A DNA stretch of 64,000 bases. Source: Paenibacillus whitsoniae (GTDB lineage: Bacteria > Bacillota > Bacilli > Paenibacillales > NBRC-103111). Numbering within the stretch: the stretch's first letter is position 1; every line of letters starts with the position of its first letter. The notes under the pieces are model-generated. The model searched no databases, had not been told where the DNA came from, and was given only the letters and a program-made list of their open reading frames with translations. The stretch covers positions 124,001 to 188,000 of the forward strand of contig NZ_RXHU01000054.1 in assembly GCF_003955665.1 (NCBI RefSeq), written 5' to 3'. The position numbers and the translations under genes are program-made. This document shows positions 16,275-24,559 of the stretch, in pieces.

Positions 16275-17536
16275 ATATGAAGCTTGCAGGCTCGGTTTTT
16301 ATCGATCGGCATTTTCACGCGCTTACGCATAAAAATTACCGCTACATGTGGTTTGGTCAATGCGTATCGCTCATCGGCACCTGGATGCAAAATATCGGGC
16401 AATCCTGGCTGGTGCTGACGCTCACAGGCTCGCCGCTGAAGCTCGGGTTGGTTGCCGCATGCCAGTTTCTGCCGATTTTGCTGTTTTCGTTATTTGCCGG
16501 CATTATAGTCGATAAATTTCCGAAGAAGAACATTCTGATCATCACCCAATCGGTCTCGATGATGCTTGCATTCACGCTGGCTGCGCTGGTGCTGACGGAC
16601 ACGGTAAGATATGAATATATTCTGGTGCTCGCTCTGCTGCTCGGGCTGAACAACACGCTGGATATGCCGACAAGGCAATCGTTTAATATTGAAATCGTCG
16701 GCAAAGAGGACTTGATGAACGCAATCGCCTTGAATTCGATGACGTTTAATCTGGCGCGTATTGTCGGACCTTCCATCGGCGCGGTGATGATGGCCTGGCT
16801 TGGCGCCGGTTGGTGCTTTTTGCTGAACGGGGTCAGCTTTATCGCGGTCTTGTACGGCATTATTCATATTGAAGCGGCTCCGTATGTGCGCAAAACGAGA
16901 GCGAAGGAAGGCGTATTGAAAGAAATCAAGGACGGCATCGTCTACATTGCCAAAGATCCGATACTTGCGCCGACCGTGCTGCTGGTTTCGGTGATCGGAA
17001 CGCTGGCGTTTAATTTTAACATCCTCATTCCGGTATTTACGAAAAATGTGCTGCATATGAGTGAGACGACGTACGGTACCCTCATGTCGTGCCTGGGTGT
17101 CGGCTCGTTGACCGGGGCGCTGATGATGTCGTTTCGGAGCAAAATGGGCCCGCGCATAAAAGTCAGCATGGCGGCGAGCATTCTCGTGGCGCTCTGCTTG
17201 ATCGGCAACGGCTTGTCGGGCTCGGTGTGGACGTGCGGCCTGCTGCTGGCGATGACCGGATTTTTCAACATCATGTTCTCGACGAACAGCAACTCGCTGC
17301 TGCAAATGAGCGCCAAAGAGGAATACCGCGCGCGGGTGATGAGTGTGTATTCGCTTGTTTTTGCGGGCTCGACGCCGATCGGCAGTCTGCTTTCAGGCTG
17401 GATTGCCGACCGATTCGGGGCGAACGGGGCGTTTATCGTATGCGGTGGGCTAACAGGACTGCTGTGCCTGATCATCATTTTAAAATATCGCGGAACCAAA
17501 GGAGCGTCTTCTTCGCCCATGCAGAATGCTGAATAA
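16271..17536 (+). CDS. MFS transporter, exporter type (MFS_3)
   Basis: A 421-residue, 12-helix major facilitator. The N-terminus is YMWFGQCVSLIGTWMQNIGQ, typical of the MFS_3/EntS-like subgroup. The loop 2-3 motif appears as GIIVDKFPKKN and the mirror motif as GWIADRFGANGA. Members export siderophores, drugs or other small molecules using the proton gradient. It overlaps the MarR gene by 4 bases. Substrate is not predictable. Confidence 0.9.
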   Translation: MNMKLAGSVFIDRHFHALTHKNYRYMWFGQCVSLIGTWMQNIGQSWLVLTLTGSPLKLGLVAACQFLPILLFSLFAGIIVDKFPKKNILIITQSVSMMLAFTLAALVLTDTVRYEYILVLALLLGLNNTLDMPTRQSFNIEIVGKEDLMNAIALNSMTFNLARIVGPSIGAVMMAWLGAGWCFLLNGVSFIAVLYGIIHIEAAPYVRKTRAKEGVLKEIKDGIVYIAKDPILAPTVLLVSVIGTLAFNFNILIPVFTKNVLHMSETTYGTLMSCLGVGSLTGALMMSFRSKMGPRIKVSMAASILVALCLIGNGLSGSVWTCGLLLAMTGFFNIMFSTNSNSLLQMSAKEEYRARVMSVYSLVFAGSTPIGSLLSGWIADRFGANGAFIVCGGLTGLLCLIIILKYRGTKGASSSPMQNAE

Positions 17537-17578
17537 CGGAACATATTCTTAAATTTTCACAAAGAATTTACATGTGGG

Positions 17579-18046
17579 TTGTCAATCCAGAACGAATCTA
17601 TTAAAATATGGATAAGTTCACGTGATGGGGAGGAAGCTTTGTTGTTGCTGAAGAAGTTGAAACAGTGGATGCATAAGAAGCCGAAGCAGGAACCTGCTAA
17701 CACGTTGGATTACAAAACGATGGAAATTGACGTTGTCATTAAATGCTTTGTCTCCGATAAGGATCGGCCGTTCCGGGTCATTTTTAAAGTAGAGAAGCAG
17801 GGCTCGTTTTTCACCAAAGACATATTCGTCAAACAAGTGGATGCGAAAACCCCGTATGAGCTTGTGTACAACTATTCCGCACTTGGGATGAACTATGAAG
17901 AACTGAAGAAGTATGGAAGCACCGATCATGCTGAATACGCCTTCGCGACTTTGGAAGAAGCGAGAAAGGTCAAAGAAACGACGGTCGAGTACATCCGGTT
18001 TTTAATCCGTGAGCATCAGAATGAATCGCTTTCTAAAATCTCATAA
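17579..18046 (+). CDS. Hypothetical protein, 155 residues
   Basis: I do not recognise this gene. It opens with TTG at 17579 and no good ribosome site, and the next in-frame Met is residue 31, so the start is uncertain. The product is soluble and charged, with a Leu/Lys-rich first 35 residues and an alpha/beta pattern after that (IDVVIKCFVSD, FRVIFKVEKQGSFFTKDIFV), ending in a helical Glu/Lys segment. No signal peptide or membrane segment. It follows the MFS gene by 42 bases, may be co-transcribed with it, and ends at a strong terminator. Confidence 0.6.
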   Translation: MSIQNESIKIWISSRDGEEALLLLKKLKQWMHKKPKQEPANTLDYKTMEIDVVIKCFVSDKDRPFRVIFKVEKQGSFFTKDIFVKQVDAKTPYELVYNYSALGMNYEELKKYGSTDHAEYAFATLEEARKVKETTVEYIRFLIREHQNESLSKIS

Positions 18047-18052
18047 AACAGC

Positions 18053-18094
18053 AAAAGGAGCCTCGAATCTGTGATTCGTCGCTCCTTTGTTTTT
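18053..18094. terminator. Terminator between convergent genes
   Basis: AAAGGAGC pairs with GCTCCTTT, extended by GAATC/GATTC, then TTGTTTTT. It sits between the 155-residue protein gene and the convergent LytTR gene. Confidence 0.75.
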
Positions 18095-18127
18095 GTGCCC
18101 GAAGGTTCGGCATCTTGCTCTCAAGGG

Positions 18128-18466
18128 TTACACTGATCTCTGCAGTTGGACGATTTCTTTCAACCTATGCTGGCGAAGTTTGGTGATCGGCGTATATTTG
18201 GCTTCGCTGCCTTTCGTGTCAAAAAATACTTTGCCGTCCTGAATATGTTGAATTTTGCGTGTGTTGACATAACAGTCCGTGTTCACTTTAAAGAAGGACG
18301 CATCGCTTGTCATCGCTTGAATCTGATCGGAGCTGAGGCGTTTCTTCACATGATAGTTTTTGCCATGGAACGAGACCAGCCCCTGTTCGCCAACCCGGAA
18401 ATACATAATATCTTTCTCCAAATTGAAATCCTCATACGTGTTCATAACATCGAGCGCTACATTCAT
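18128..18466 (-). CDS. Stand-alone LytTR DNA-binding protein
   Basis: A 112-residue protein consisting essentially of a LytTR domain. The IMYFRVGEQG strand, the helix RLSSDQIQAM and the FFKVNTDCYVNTRKI core match the DNA-binding fold of AgrA/LytR-type regulators. No receiver domain or membrane segment is attached. AGGGGG lies 9 bases before the ATG, and a cre site with all 14 consensus positions lies just upstream, pointing to CcpA control. Small LytTR proteins often act as local or self regulators. Targets are unknown. Confidence 0.8.
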   Translation of the reverse strand: MNVALDVMNTYEDFNLEKDIMYFRVGEQGLVSFHGKNYHVKKRLSSDQIQAMTSDASFFKVNTDCYVNTRKIQHIQDGKVFFDTKGSEAKYTPITKLRQHRLKEIVQLQRSV

Positions 18467-18488
18467 TGTAAAATCCCCCTTCTCAAAA

Positions 18489-18502
18489 TGATAACGCTTT
18501 CA
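18489..18502 (-). promoter_or_regulatory. cre site (CcpA operator) upstream of the LytTR gene
   Basis: On the minus strand the sequence is TGAAAGCGTTATCA, which fits every position of the cre consensus TGWAARCGYTWNCW. It lies 23 bases upstream of the LytTR ATG, where bound CcpA would block transcription. Confidence 0.75.
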
Positions 18503-18562
18503 TTTGTTGTGACGGTTTTATGTTATCACATTTAAAAGCGATTGAAAAGCCTTTTTGGACGC

Positions 18563-18602
18563 AAAAAAGCCAATGTTCAGCTCGATTTGAATTGAACATT
18601 GG
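18563..18602 (-). terminator. Terminator of the FAD-dependent dehydrogenase gene
   Basis: On the minus strand CCAATGTTCA pairs with TGAACATTGG and is followed by CTTTTTTG. It lies 59 bases after the stop of the flavoprotein gene. Confidence 0.7.
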
Positions 18603-18660
18603 TCTATTGAGAGAAACGTGGAAACGGATGACGAAACGTGTCCGATTTCCTCGGAAATCG

Positions 18661-20085
18661 TTACAACTGCACGTTGCGCGCAACCCAGACACCTGCGGCG
18701 CCGGCTTGGGCCAGACCGCGTGTGATGCCTGCGCCGTCGCCGCCGCAGTAGAGACCTTTGATCTCGGTTTCAAAGGTTTCGCTAAGCTTGGGGCGAGCGG
18801 AATAGAACTTCGCTTCGACGCCATAGAAGAGTGTATGTTCGGAAGCGATCCCCGGCGTCACTTTTTCAAGGGCGTGGATCATTTCGATCAGGCTCTTCAT
18901 CGTGTTGTAAGGAAGCACGAGTCCCAGATCTCCAGGCACGGCTTCGGCCAGCGTCGGCTCAAGAAAGCCTTCGCGAATCCGGTCGGCCGTTGAGCGGCGG
19001 CCGCGCATGATGTCGCCGAATTTTTGCACGATGACGCCGCCGCTTGACAGATCGTTGGCGCGTTTGCAGATTTCCCGCGCATACTCGTTCGGCTTATCGA
19101 ACGGCTCGGTGAACTTGTGCGAGACGAGCAGGGCAAAGTTCGTATTGGCGGAGCCGAGCACCGGATCTTTATAGGAATGGCCGTTCGCCGCCATGATGCC
19201 GCTGTGATTTTCCACAACAACGTGGCCGGATGGATTGCTGCAAAACGTACGTACGCGCGTCCCGACGGATGTATTGTAAACGAATTTGCCCTCGTAGAGA
19301 TGCTCGTTGATTTCGCGCATGACAACGTCGGATGTTTCAACGCGTACCCCTACGTCAACTTGGTTGTTGGACATACGAAGGCGACGCTTCTTGAGCACCT
19401 GCGTCAGCCAAGCCGAGCCATCGCGGCCTGGGGCGAGCATGACGTTAGCGCTTCGAAGCTCGGTGCCGTCTTTCAGAAGGATGCCTTGGATGACGTGTTT
19501 ATCGTTATCTTTGACCGTCAGGATGTCCTCGACTTCCGTTTTGAACATCATATCGATACGGGGCGTCAAGTACTCGTAGATCGATTTTAAAATCATCAAG
19601 TTTTGCTCGGTGCCGAGATGGCGAACCTGGGCGCGAAGCAATTTCAAGCCCGCTGCATAAGAGCGCTGTTCGATTTGCTTGACGGCTTCGGTCGTCGGAT
19701 CCGTAATGGATTCGGTCGCTCCGTGCTGCAGGTTGATGCTGTCTACGTATCGAATCAGCTCCATGACCTTGCTTGGCGCAAGATAATCCGTCATCCAGCC
19801 GCCGAACTCCGTCGTGATGTTGAATTTGCCATCGCTGTATGCACCGGCACCGCCAAAACCGGACGTAATGGAGCAAGCGGGCAAGCAACCGGCGTAATCT
19901 TTTTTCCCGGCAGGCGGCGGACAGAGCTTGATTTTGTTTTCCAAGATGGGACAACTGCGTCTGTAGATGTCGTGACCTTTATCGACAAGCGCAATACGAG
20001 CGTTCGGATGCAGCAGCGTCATCTCATAGCAGGCGAAAATACCGGCAGGTCCTGCACCGACAACGATAAAATCATAGGCCTTCAT
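18661..20085 (-). CDS. FAD-dependent dehydrogenase (COG2509-like)
   Basis: A 474-residue flavoprotein. The N-terminal dinucleotide-binding motif is FIVVGAGPAGIFA. A Cys-containing region (KLCPPPAGKKDYAGCLPAC) resembles uncharacterised FAD-dependent dehydrogenases, and the C-terminal GLYCGGDGAGITRGLAQAG contacts the flavin. The ATG was chosen because AAGGAG lies 9 bases upstream. The frame is open further upstream, but that stretch is the riboswitch and not coding. A guanine-class riboswitch with its own terminator precedes it, so expression should fall when guanine or hypoxanthine is plentiful. The substrate is unknown. Confidence 0.88.
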   Translation of the reverse strand: MKAYDFIVVGAGPAGIFACYEMTLLHPNARIALVDKGHDIYRRSCPILENKIKLCPPPAGKKDYAGCLPACSITSGFGGAGAYSDGKFNITTEFGGWMTDYLAPSKVMELIRYVDSINLQHGATESITDPTTEAVKQIEQRSYAAGLKLLRAQVRHLGTEQNLMILKSIYEYLTPRIDMMFKTEVEDILTVKDNDKHVIQGILLKDGTELRSANVMLAPGRDGSAWLTQVLKKRRLRMSNNQVDVGVRVETSDVVMREINEHLYEGKFVYNTSVGTRVRTFCSNPSGHVVVENHSGIMAANGHSYKDPVLGSANTNFALLVSHKFTEPFDKPNEYAREICKRANDLSSGGVIVQKFGDIMRGRRSTADRIREGFLEPTLAEAVPGDLGLVLPYNTMKSLIEMIHALEKVTPGIASEHTLFYGVEAKFYSARPKLSETFETEIKGLYCGGDGAGITRGLAQAGAAGVWVARNVQL

Positions 20086-20121
20086 AGCAGCAATCTCCTT
20101 CAGTACCTCAAATTTGGACGC

Positions 20122-20228
20122 AAAAAAACCTAGCCAACCGGGTATGCGAAAGCAAGCACCCGTCGTAGCTAGGAAGTTATGGCTTCCTCTAGAGACCCCC
20201 AAGCCAAATTCTCGGGGATATACGAACG
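20122..20228 (-). promoter_or_regulatory. Purine riboswitch, guanine class, with intrinsic terminator
   Basis: On the minus strand the aptamer spans about 20228 to 20162. P1 pairs TCGTA with TACGA. P2 pairs CCCCGAG with the GGGG arm, with L2 bases TTTGGCT. P3 is GGAAG-CCATAA-CTTCC, whose loop can kiss L2. The J3/1 strand reads TAGCTACGA, with C at the specificity position, indicating guanine/hypoxanthine rather than adenine. The 3' side of the aptamer can instead join a terminator (20172 to 20122) whose arms CCTAGC and GGCTAGG are followed by seven T. The overlap of P1 and terminator gives the usual ligand-induced termination. Confidence 0.85.
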
Positions 20229-20265
20229 ATTCTAACGTATGTGGCTGGATCATTCTGCCTTGATT

Positions 20266-20294
20266 ATCATAATACGAACGATAAGTTGTGTCAA
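20266..20294 (-). promoter_or_regulatory. Sigma-A promoter of the riboswitch transcript
   Basis: On the minus strand TTGACA and TATGAT are separated by exactly 17 bases, close to the sigma-A consensus, about 38 bases before the aptamer. Confidence 0.75.
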
Positions 20295-20417
20295 TCGGAG
20301 AATGTTCGTGAAATTTCGGTGACCATTTTGTTTCTTATCAATCTATGGTACGGTTAAGGAAGTTAGAGGGCTGCAGTGTCGTCAAACGCTTTGTCCCCTT
20401 AGATTAGTTGGGAATGG

Positions 20418-21425
20418 GTGAATGAGATGGTAAGCAGAAAAGAGGTCGCAGACCGGGCTGGCGTATCTTCAGCCGTGGTCTCGTATGTTTTGAATGACCG
20501 GAAAATTGTTAAGGAAGAAACGCGAAGAAAGGTGCTGCAAGCGATTGAGGAATTGGGCTATCAGCCGAATCTGCTCGCGCGCAGCTTGAAAACGAAAAAA
20601 ACGAAGCAAATCGCTGTGCTTGTCAATTATCTCGGCAATCCGTTTGAGGCAGGTATCTTGCTGCATCTGGAGCATGAATTGAGAGAGCATGGGTACTTTG
20701 TTTTTTTCCATACGTATCGGAAGGAAGAGGAAGATCAACTCAAGAGCGTTTTCATGGGCAGGGTCGATGGCATCCTGCTGCTGGGACAATCCTTGCAAGC
20801 ATCGACGGTGGCCGATTTTGAATCACGCGAGGTGCCGGTGGTGTCTGTGATGCAGCCCGGCCAGGCGGGGAGCCGCATCGCTTACCGGGATCTGGACTGG
20901 GAGGCGGAGCTGCTCAAGCTCATCCGGCATTTGCAGGAGCAGGGGCACACGCGCATCGGTTTTATGAGCGGAGAAATCGCGAGCGCGAGCCATTACGAGG
21001 TGCGGTTCGAGGGGTTCCTGCGAGCCTTGGCTGCGGCGGGATTAACGTGGCATCCGGAGGACCAATTGGATGGTGGCGGGCGCTTTGAGGATGCGGAAAG
21101 GGCACTGGGCGTGAGGCTCGCGGCAGGGAAGGCGCCCTTTACGGCGCTCGTTGGCGCGAACGATCTGATGGCGGCCGGCTGCCTGTCCGCTTGCCGCGGA
21201 GCCGGAGTGCGCGTTCCCGAGGAACTGGCTGTAGCAGGGTGCGAAAATATTTTGATGTCGGCGCAAACGGATCCTCCGCTCACGACGCTACATTATCCTC
21301 GTCAGCCGATGGCGACTGAGGCCGTAGGACTTCTTTTGGCGATGATTGATGGCGTGCAGGCGGACATGAAGGCGCTGGATGGCGAGTTGATCGTTCGGGG
21401 ATCCACGGTTCGGATTCATGGCTAG
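20418..21425 (+). CDS. LacI-family transcriptional regulator
   Basis: A 335-residue regulator. The N-terminal headpiece is VSRKEVADRAGVSSAVVSYV with the hinge helix PNLLARSLKTK. A periplasmic-binding-protein-like effector domain follows (QIAVLVNYLGNPF, FMSGEIASASHYEVRFEGF, ALVGANDLMAAGCL). The GTG at 20418 and the ATG nine bases later are both possible starts, with GGGTGA near each. LacI proteins usually sense sugars or purines. It is divergent from the riboswitch-controlled flavoprotein, and no operator was seen to tie it to a particular operon. Confidence 0.9.
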   Translation: MNEMVSRKEVADRAGVSSAVVSYVLNDRKIVKEETRRKVLQAIEELGYQPNLLARSLKTKKTKQIAVLVNYLGNPFEAGILLHLEHELREHGYFVFFHTYRKEEEDQLKSVFMGRVDGILLLGQSLQASTVADFESREVPVVSVMQPGQAGSRIAYRDLDWEAELLKLIRHLQEQGHTRIGFMSGEIASASHYEVRFEGFLRALAAAGLTWHPEDQLDGGGRFEDAERALGVRLAAGKAPFTALVGANDLMAAGCLSACRGAGVRVPEELAVAGCENILMSAQTDPPLTTLHYPRQPMATEAVGLLLAMIDGVQADMKALDGELIVRGSTVRIHG

Positions 21426-21500
21426 AGCTTCGGCTTTTGTCGGCAGTGGAAATCAGTTATACTGAAATGGTGAAATCTATCAGAAAAGAGGATGATTGCC

Positions 21501-22115
21501 ATGTTCAAAAAGCTCGCGGCAGATGCGCTCGGACTCAGCGATATTGGAAAAGTCATTAGTCCGGCCGATTTCGATAAGGTCGATTCTGACGATTACGTCA
21601 TGCATGAGGACGGCGAGAAAGTATTCTTCATTATTAAGTCGAAGAAAGACGAGTACTGCTTTACGAATCTTGCGCTCATTCATCTGGACGGTGATAGTGC
21701 GATCAGCAGCAAACGGATGCTGAAACGGTACACGTATCATTCTCACGCCATTTCGGATGTGTATCTGGAGACGGCGGGGACCATTGATTTGGATGTTGAA
21801 ATCAAATTTACGATCGGTTCCGTCGCTTTTTCGATTGATGTGGACAAAAAACAGATTGAACAGATCAAAGACCTGTACAAAGCGCTTAACAAAATTGCCG
21901 AGACGGTCGAGCACAACGACCATTTATACGACTATGCCAAGCAAAGCGTGATGATCGCTAAAGAAGCGACAGGCCGTATTTCGACGGAAGCGACTGCGGT
22001 CAGCAGCGAGTTCGACGCGATTAACGCGTCCGTGTACAATTGGCTCAAGACGAAGCATACGGAGCTGAAAATTAAGGATTTTGGATTTATATTTGAGCGT
22101 TATATCAATAATTAG
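21501..22115 (+). CDS. yvbH: YvbH-like PH-domain protein
   Basis: A 204-residue protein resembling B. subtilis YvbH. Residues 1-125 look like a bacterial pleckstrin-homology fold (VISPADFDKVDSDDY, FIIKSKKDEYCFTNLALIHL, HAISDVYLETAGTIDLDVE), and the helical remainder is the YvbH extension. No signal peptide. The ATG was chosen because AGAGG is 9 bases upstream. Function of the family is unknown. It stands alone between the LacI gene and the glucan-use locus, with a GC-rich hairpin after its stop. Confidence 0.8.
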   Translation: MFKKLAADALGLSDIGKVISPADFDKVDSDDYVMHEDGEKVFFIIKSKKDEYCFTNLALIHLDGDSAISSKRMLKRYTYHSHAISDVYLETAGTIDLDVEIKFTIGSVAFSIDVDKKQIEQIKDLYKALNKIAETVEHNDHLYDYAKQSVMIAKEATGRISTEATAVSSEFDAINASVYNWLKTKHTELKIKDFGFIFERYINN

Positions 22116-22149
22116 TTGAAATGCACGTGGGAAGAATAGCAGTAAAATC

Positions 22150-22175
22150 GGGGGGCCCTATATAGGGGCCTCTTT
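22150..22175 (+). terminator. Terminator after the YvbH-like gene
   Basis: GGCCC and GGGGCC pair, with one bulged G, around TATATA and are followed by TCTTTG. A weak T tract lowers confidence. Confidence 0.5.
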
Positions 22176-22298
22176 GTGCATGGTTAGGCACCTATTGGTG
22201 TGGTGGTAGTAAATAAATGGTAAAAGATTTTTAAAAACAGTCATTTTAGTTGCTTAGAAGATCGCCTATTTTTGATTACAATACCCAATATAGGGAGG

Positions 22299-22312
22299 TG
22301 AAAGCGCTTTAC
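22299..22312 (+). promoter_or_regulatory. cre-like site before the beta-helix/discoidin gene
   Basis: TGAAAGCGCTTTAC matches 12 of 14 cre positions. It lies 58 bases upstream of the ATG, so it would let CcpA repress the gene when preferred sugars are present. Confidence 0.6.
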
Positions 22313-22369
22313 GAGGGATTGGAACTCCAACTTGTTTTGCCAATTTCATTTGAGGAGGAATTAGGAGTC

Positions 22370-24559
22370 ATGATCAAAAAAGTGCTTGCGGCTGTTTCCG
22401 TTGTAAGTTTGGCAATCAGTTTATTGCCTGTGTTCTCCGGCATTTCCAAAGCTGCCTCGATCAGCGACGCAAACACCACGATGTTCGGGCCGAATGTGTA
22501 TGTATTCGACCCGACGATGCCGGCTGCCGATATCGAGAGTCTGGCGGGCACCATTTTCACCACACAGGAGAAGAATCAGTTTGGCTCTCAGCGGTACGCG
22601 CTGCTCTTCAAGCCCGGCACATACAATGTCAATATTCGGGAAGGCTTCTATACGCATATTGCCGGATTAGGGCAAAATCCCGGGGATGTGAGTATTACCG
22701 GAGGACTGAATGTCGACGCCAAATGGGCGAATGGCAACGCGACGCAGAACTTTTGGCGTTCCATTGAGAATCTGACGATAGCGCCGTCGAGCGGCAAAAT
22801 GAGATGGGCTGTCTCGCAGGCTGCGCCGATGCGTCGCGTTCACGTCAAAGGCAATTTGGAATTGTTCGACTTCGATGCCAACTTCAATGCCGGCTGGGCC
22901 AGCGGCGGTTATTTGGCGGATTCCGTTGTAGACAATAAAGTCACACCAGCCTCGCAGCAGCAGTGGTTCAATCGTAACAACCAATATGCGTCTTGGGGAG
23001 GCTCTGTCTGGAACACAGTGATGGTTGGAGATGCTTTACCGCCTGCGGCGACGTTCCCGGATCCGCCCTACACGATTGTCGCCAATACCCCTGTCGTGCG
23101 TGAAAAGCCGTATCTGTACGTCAACAGCAACGGGCAATATAACGTCTTCGTTCCTGCGCTGCAAACGAATACCAAAGGCGTCAGCTGGGCCAACGGCCCA
23201 ACGCCGGGTTCCTCGCTCTCCATCGATCAGTTCTATATTGCCCGCCCGGAAACGGCGACAGCCGCGAGCATTAATGCTGCGCTGAATCAAGGGAAGCATC
23301 TGCTGTTTACACCGGGCATCTTCCATCTAAATGATACGATTCGTATCAACAATGCGAATACGGTTATCTTGGGTATCGGCTTGCCGACTCTCATTCCGGA
23401 TAACGGGAAAATTGCGATGTCGGTGGCCGATGTCGACGGTGTGAAAATTTCGGGCCTTCTCTTCGATGCCGGCCCGTCCATGTCACCGTCGCTGCTGGAA
23501 GTCGGACCGACGGGCAGCTCGCTTAGCCATAGCTCAAATCCGACGATTCTACAGGATCTGTACTTCCGGGTTGGCGGCGCAGGTCCAGGCCTCGCCGACA
23601 TCGACTTGAAGATCAACAGTAGCAATGTGGTTGGGGATCACTTCTGGATCTGGCGAGCCGATCACGGCACCGGCAGCGGTTGGGGCGTGAACGACTCCAA
23701 TTACGGGCTGATTGTGAATGGCAATGACGTGACCATCTACGGCTTGTTCAATGAGCATCACAACAAGTACCAGACGCTGTGGAACGGCAATGGCGGACGC
23801 ACCTATTTCTACCAATCGGAAATTCCGTACGATGTCCCGAACCAGTCGTCCTGGATGAGCAAGAATGGTATGGAGAACGGTTATCCCTCCTATAAAGTCG
23901 CGGATGGCGTCACCACGCATGAAGCCTGGGGGCTTGGCGTGTATTCGTTCTTCCGAGATGCGGCAGTCAAGCTCGACAGCGCCATTGAGGTACCGGATGT
24001 CACCGGCGTCAAGGTGCACCACATGACGACGATTTGGCTCTCGGGAACAGCGGGCAGCGAGATTACGCATGTGATCAATAACAATGGTGGCCGCGTCTAT
24101 GCGAATTCGCCAAGCACTGCGATGAGGCAGACCGTTGCTGAATTCCAGGGCGTCGGCACAGGCACCCCCACGGCGTTGGACCGCACAGGCTGGACGGCGA
24201 CGACCTCGCCGGTGAACAGCACGCCAAGCAATATGCTGGACGGCAATATGTCCACCCGCTGGACGACGGGGACGGATATGGTGCCTGGCCAATATTTCAT
24301 TGTCGATATGAAAGCGGCCAAAACTTTCAATCAATTGACCATGGACTGCACCGGCAACAGCAAGGACTATGCTCGCGGATACCAGGTATTTGTGTCCAAC
24401 GACGGCACCAATTGGGGCAGCGAGGTCGCCAGCGGAACCGGTACGGCCCCGCTCATTAGGATTAATTTTGCCTCGAAAACAGCACGTTACATTAAGGTGG
24501 TCCAGACCGCTACGGCAACCAACTGGTGGTCTGTTAGAGAGTTTAACGTCTACAACTGA
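22370..24559 (+). CDS. Secreted beta-helix protein with C-terminal discoidin domain
   Basis: A 729-residue exported protein. Residues 1-28 are a signal peptide. Residues 30-595 form a right-handed beta-helix-like region with the marks PNVYVFDP, LLFKPGTYNVNIREGFY, NFWRSIENL, VSQAAPMRRVHVKG, GDHFWIWRADHGTG and TYFYQSEIPYDVPNQ. Proteins of this type are often mislabelled adenylyl cyclase. Residues 603-729 are an F5/8-type discoidin domain, usually carbohydrate-binding. The ATG follows GAGGAGG. The next gene is a GH16 beta-1,3-glucanase with a nearly identical discoidin domain, so a role in glucan breakdown is likely, but I cannot assign a glycosidase family. A paralogue forms residues about 130-680 of the SLH protein at 32962. 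Confidence 0.82.
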   Translation: MIKKVLAAVSVVSLAISLLPVFSGISKAASISDANTTMFGPNVYVFDPTMPAADIESLAGTIFTTQEKNQFGSQRYALLFKPGTYNVNIREGFYTHIAGLGQNPGDVSITGGLNVDAKWANGNATQNFWRSIENLTIAPSSGKMRWAVSQAAPMRRVHVKGNLELFDFDANFNAGWASGGYLADSVVDNKVTPASQQQWFNRNNQYASWGGSVWNTVMVGDALPPAATFPDPPYTIVANTPVVREKPYLYVNSNGQYNVFVPALQTNTKGVSWANGPTPGSSLSIDQFYIARPETATAASINAALNQGKHLLFTPGIFHLNDTIRINNANTVILGIGLPTLIPDNGKIAMSVADVDGVKISGLLFDAGPSMSPSLLEVGPTGSSLSHSSNPTILQDLYFRVGGAGPGLADIDLKINSSNVVGDHFWIWRADHGTGSGWGVNDSNYGLIVNGNDVTIYGLFNEHHNKYQTLWNGNGGRTYFYQSEIPYDVPNQSSWMSKNGMENGYPSYKVADGVTTHEAWGLGVYSFFRDAAVKLDSAIEVPDVTGVKVHHMTTIWLSGTAGSEITHVINNNGGRVYANSPSTAMRQTVAEFQGVGTGTPTALDRTGWTATTSPVNSTPSNMLDGNMSTRWTTGTDMVPGQYFIVDMKAAKTFNQLTMDCTGNSKDYARGYQVFVSNDGTNWGSEVASGTGTAPLIRINFASKTARYIKVVQTATATNWWSVREFNVYN

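Noticed and set aside
16490..17305. 271-codon open frame on the minus strand
   Set aside because: Antisense to the MFS transporter, with His/Arg/Gln-rich composition typical of a shadow frame.
20086..20253. In-frame N-terminal extension of the FAD-dependent dehydrogenase
   Set aside because: The stretch folds as a purine riboswitch and terminator, and AAGGAG sits before the internal ATG at 20085.
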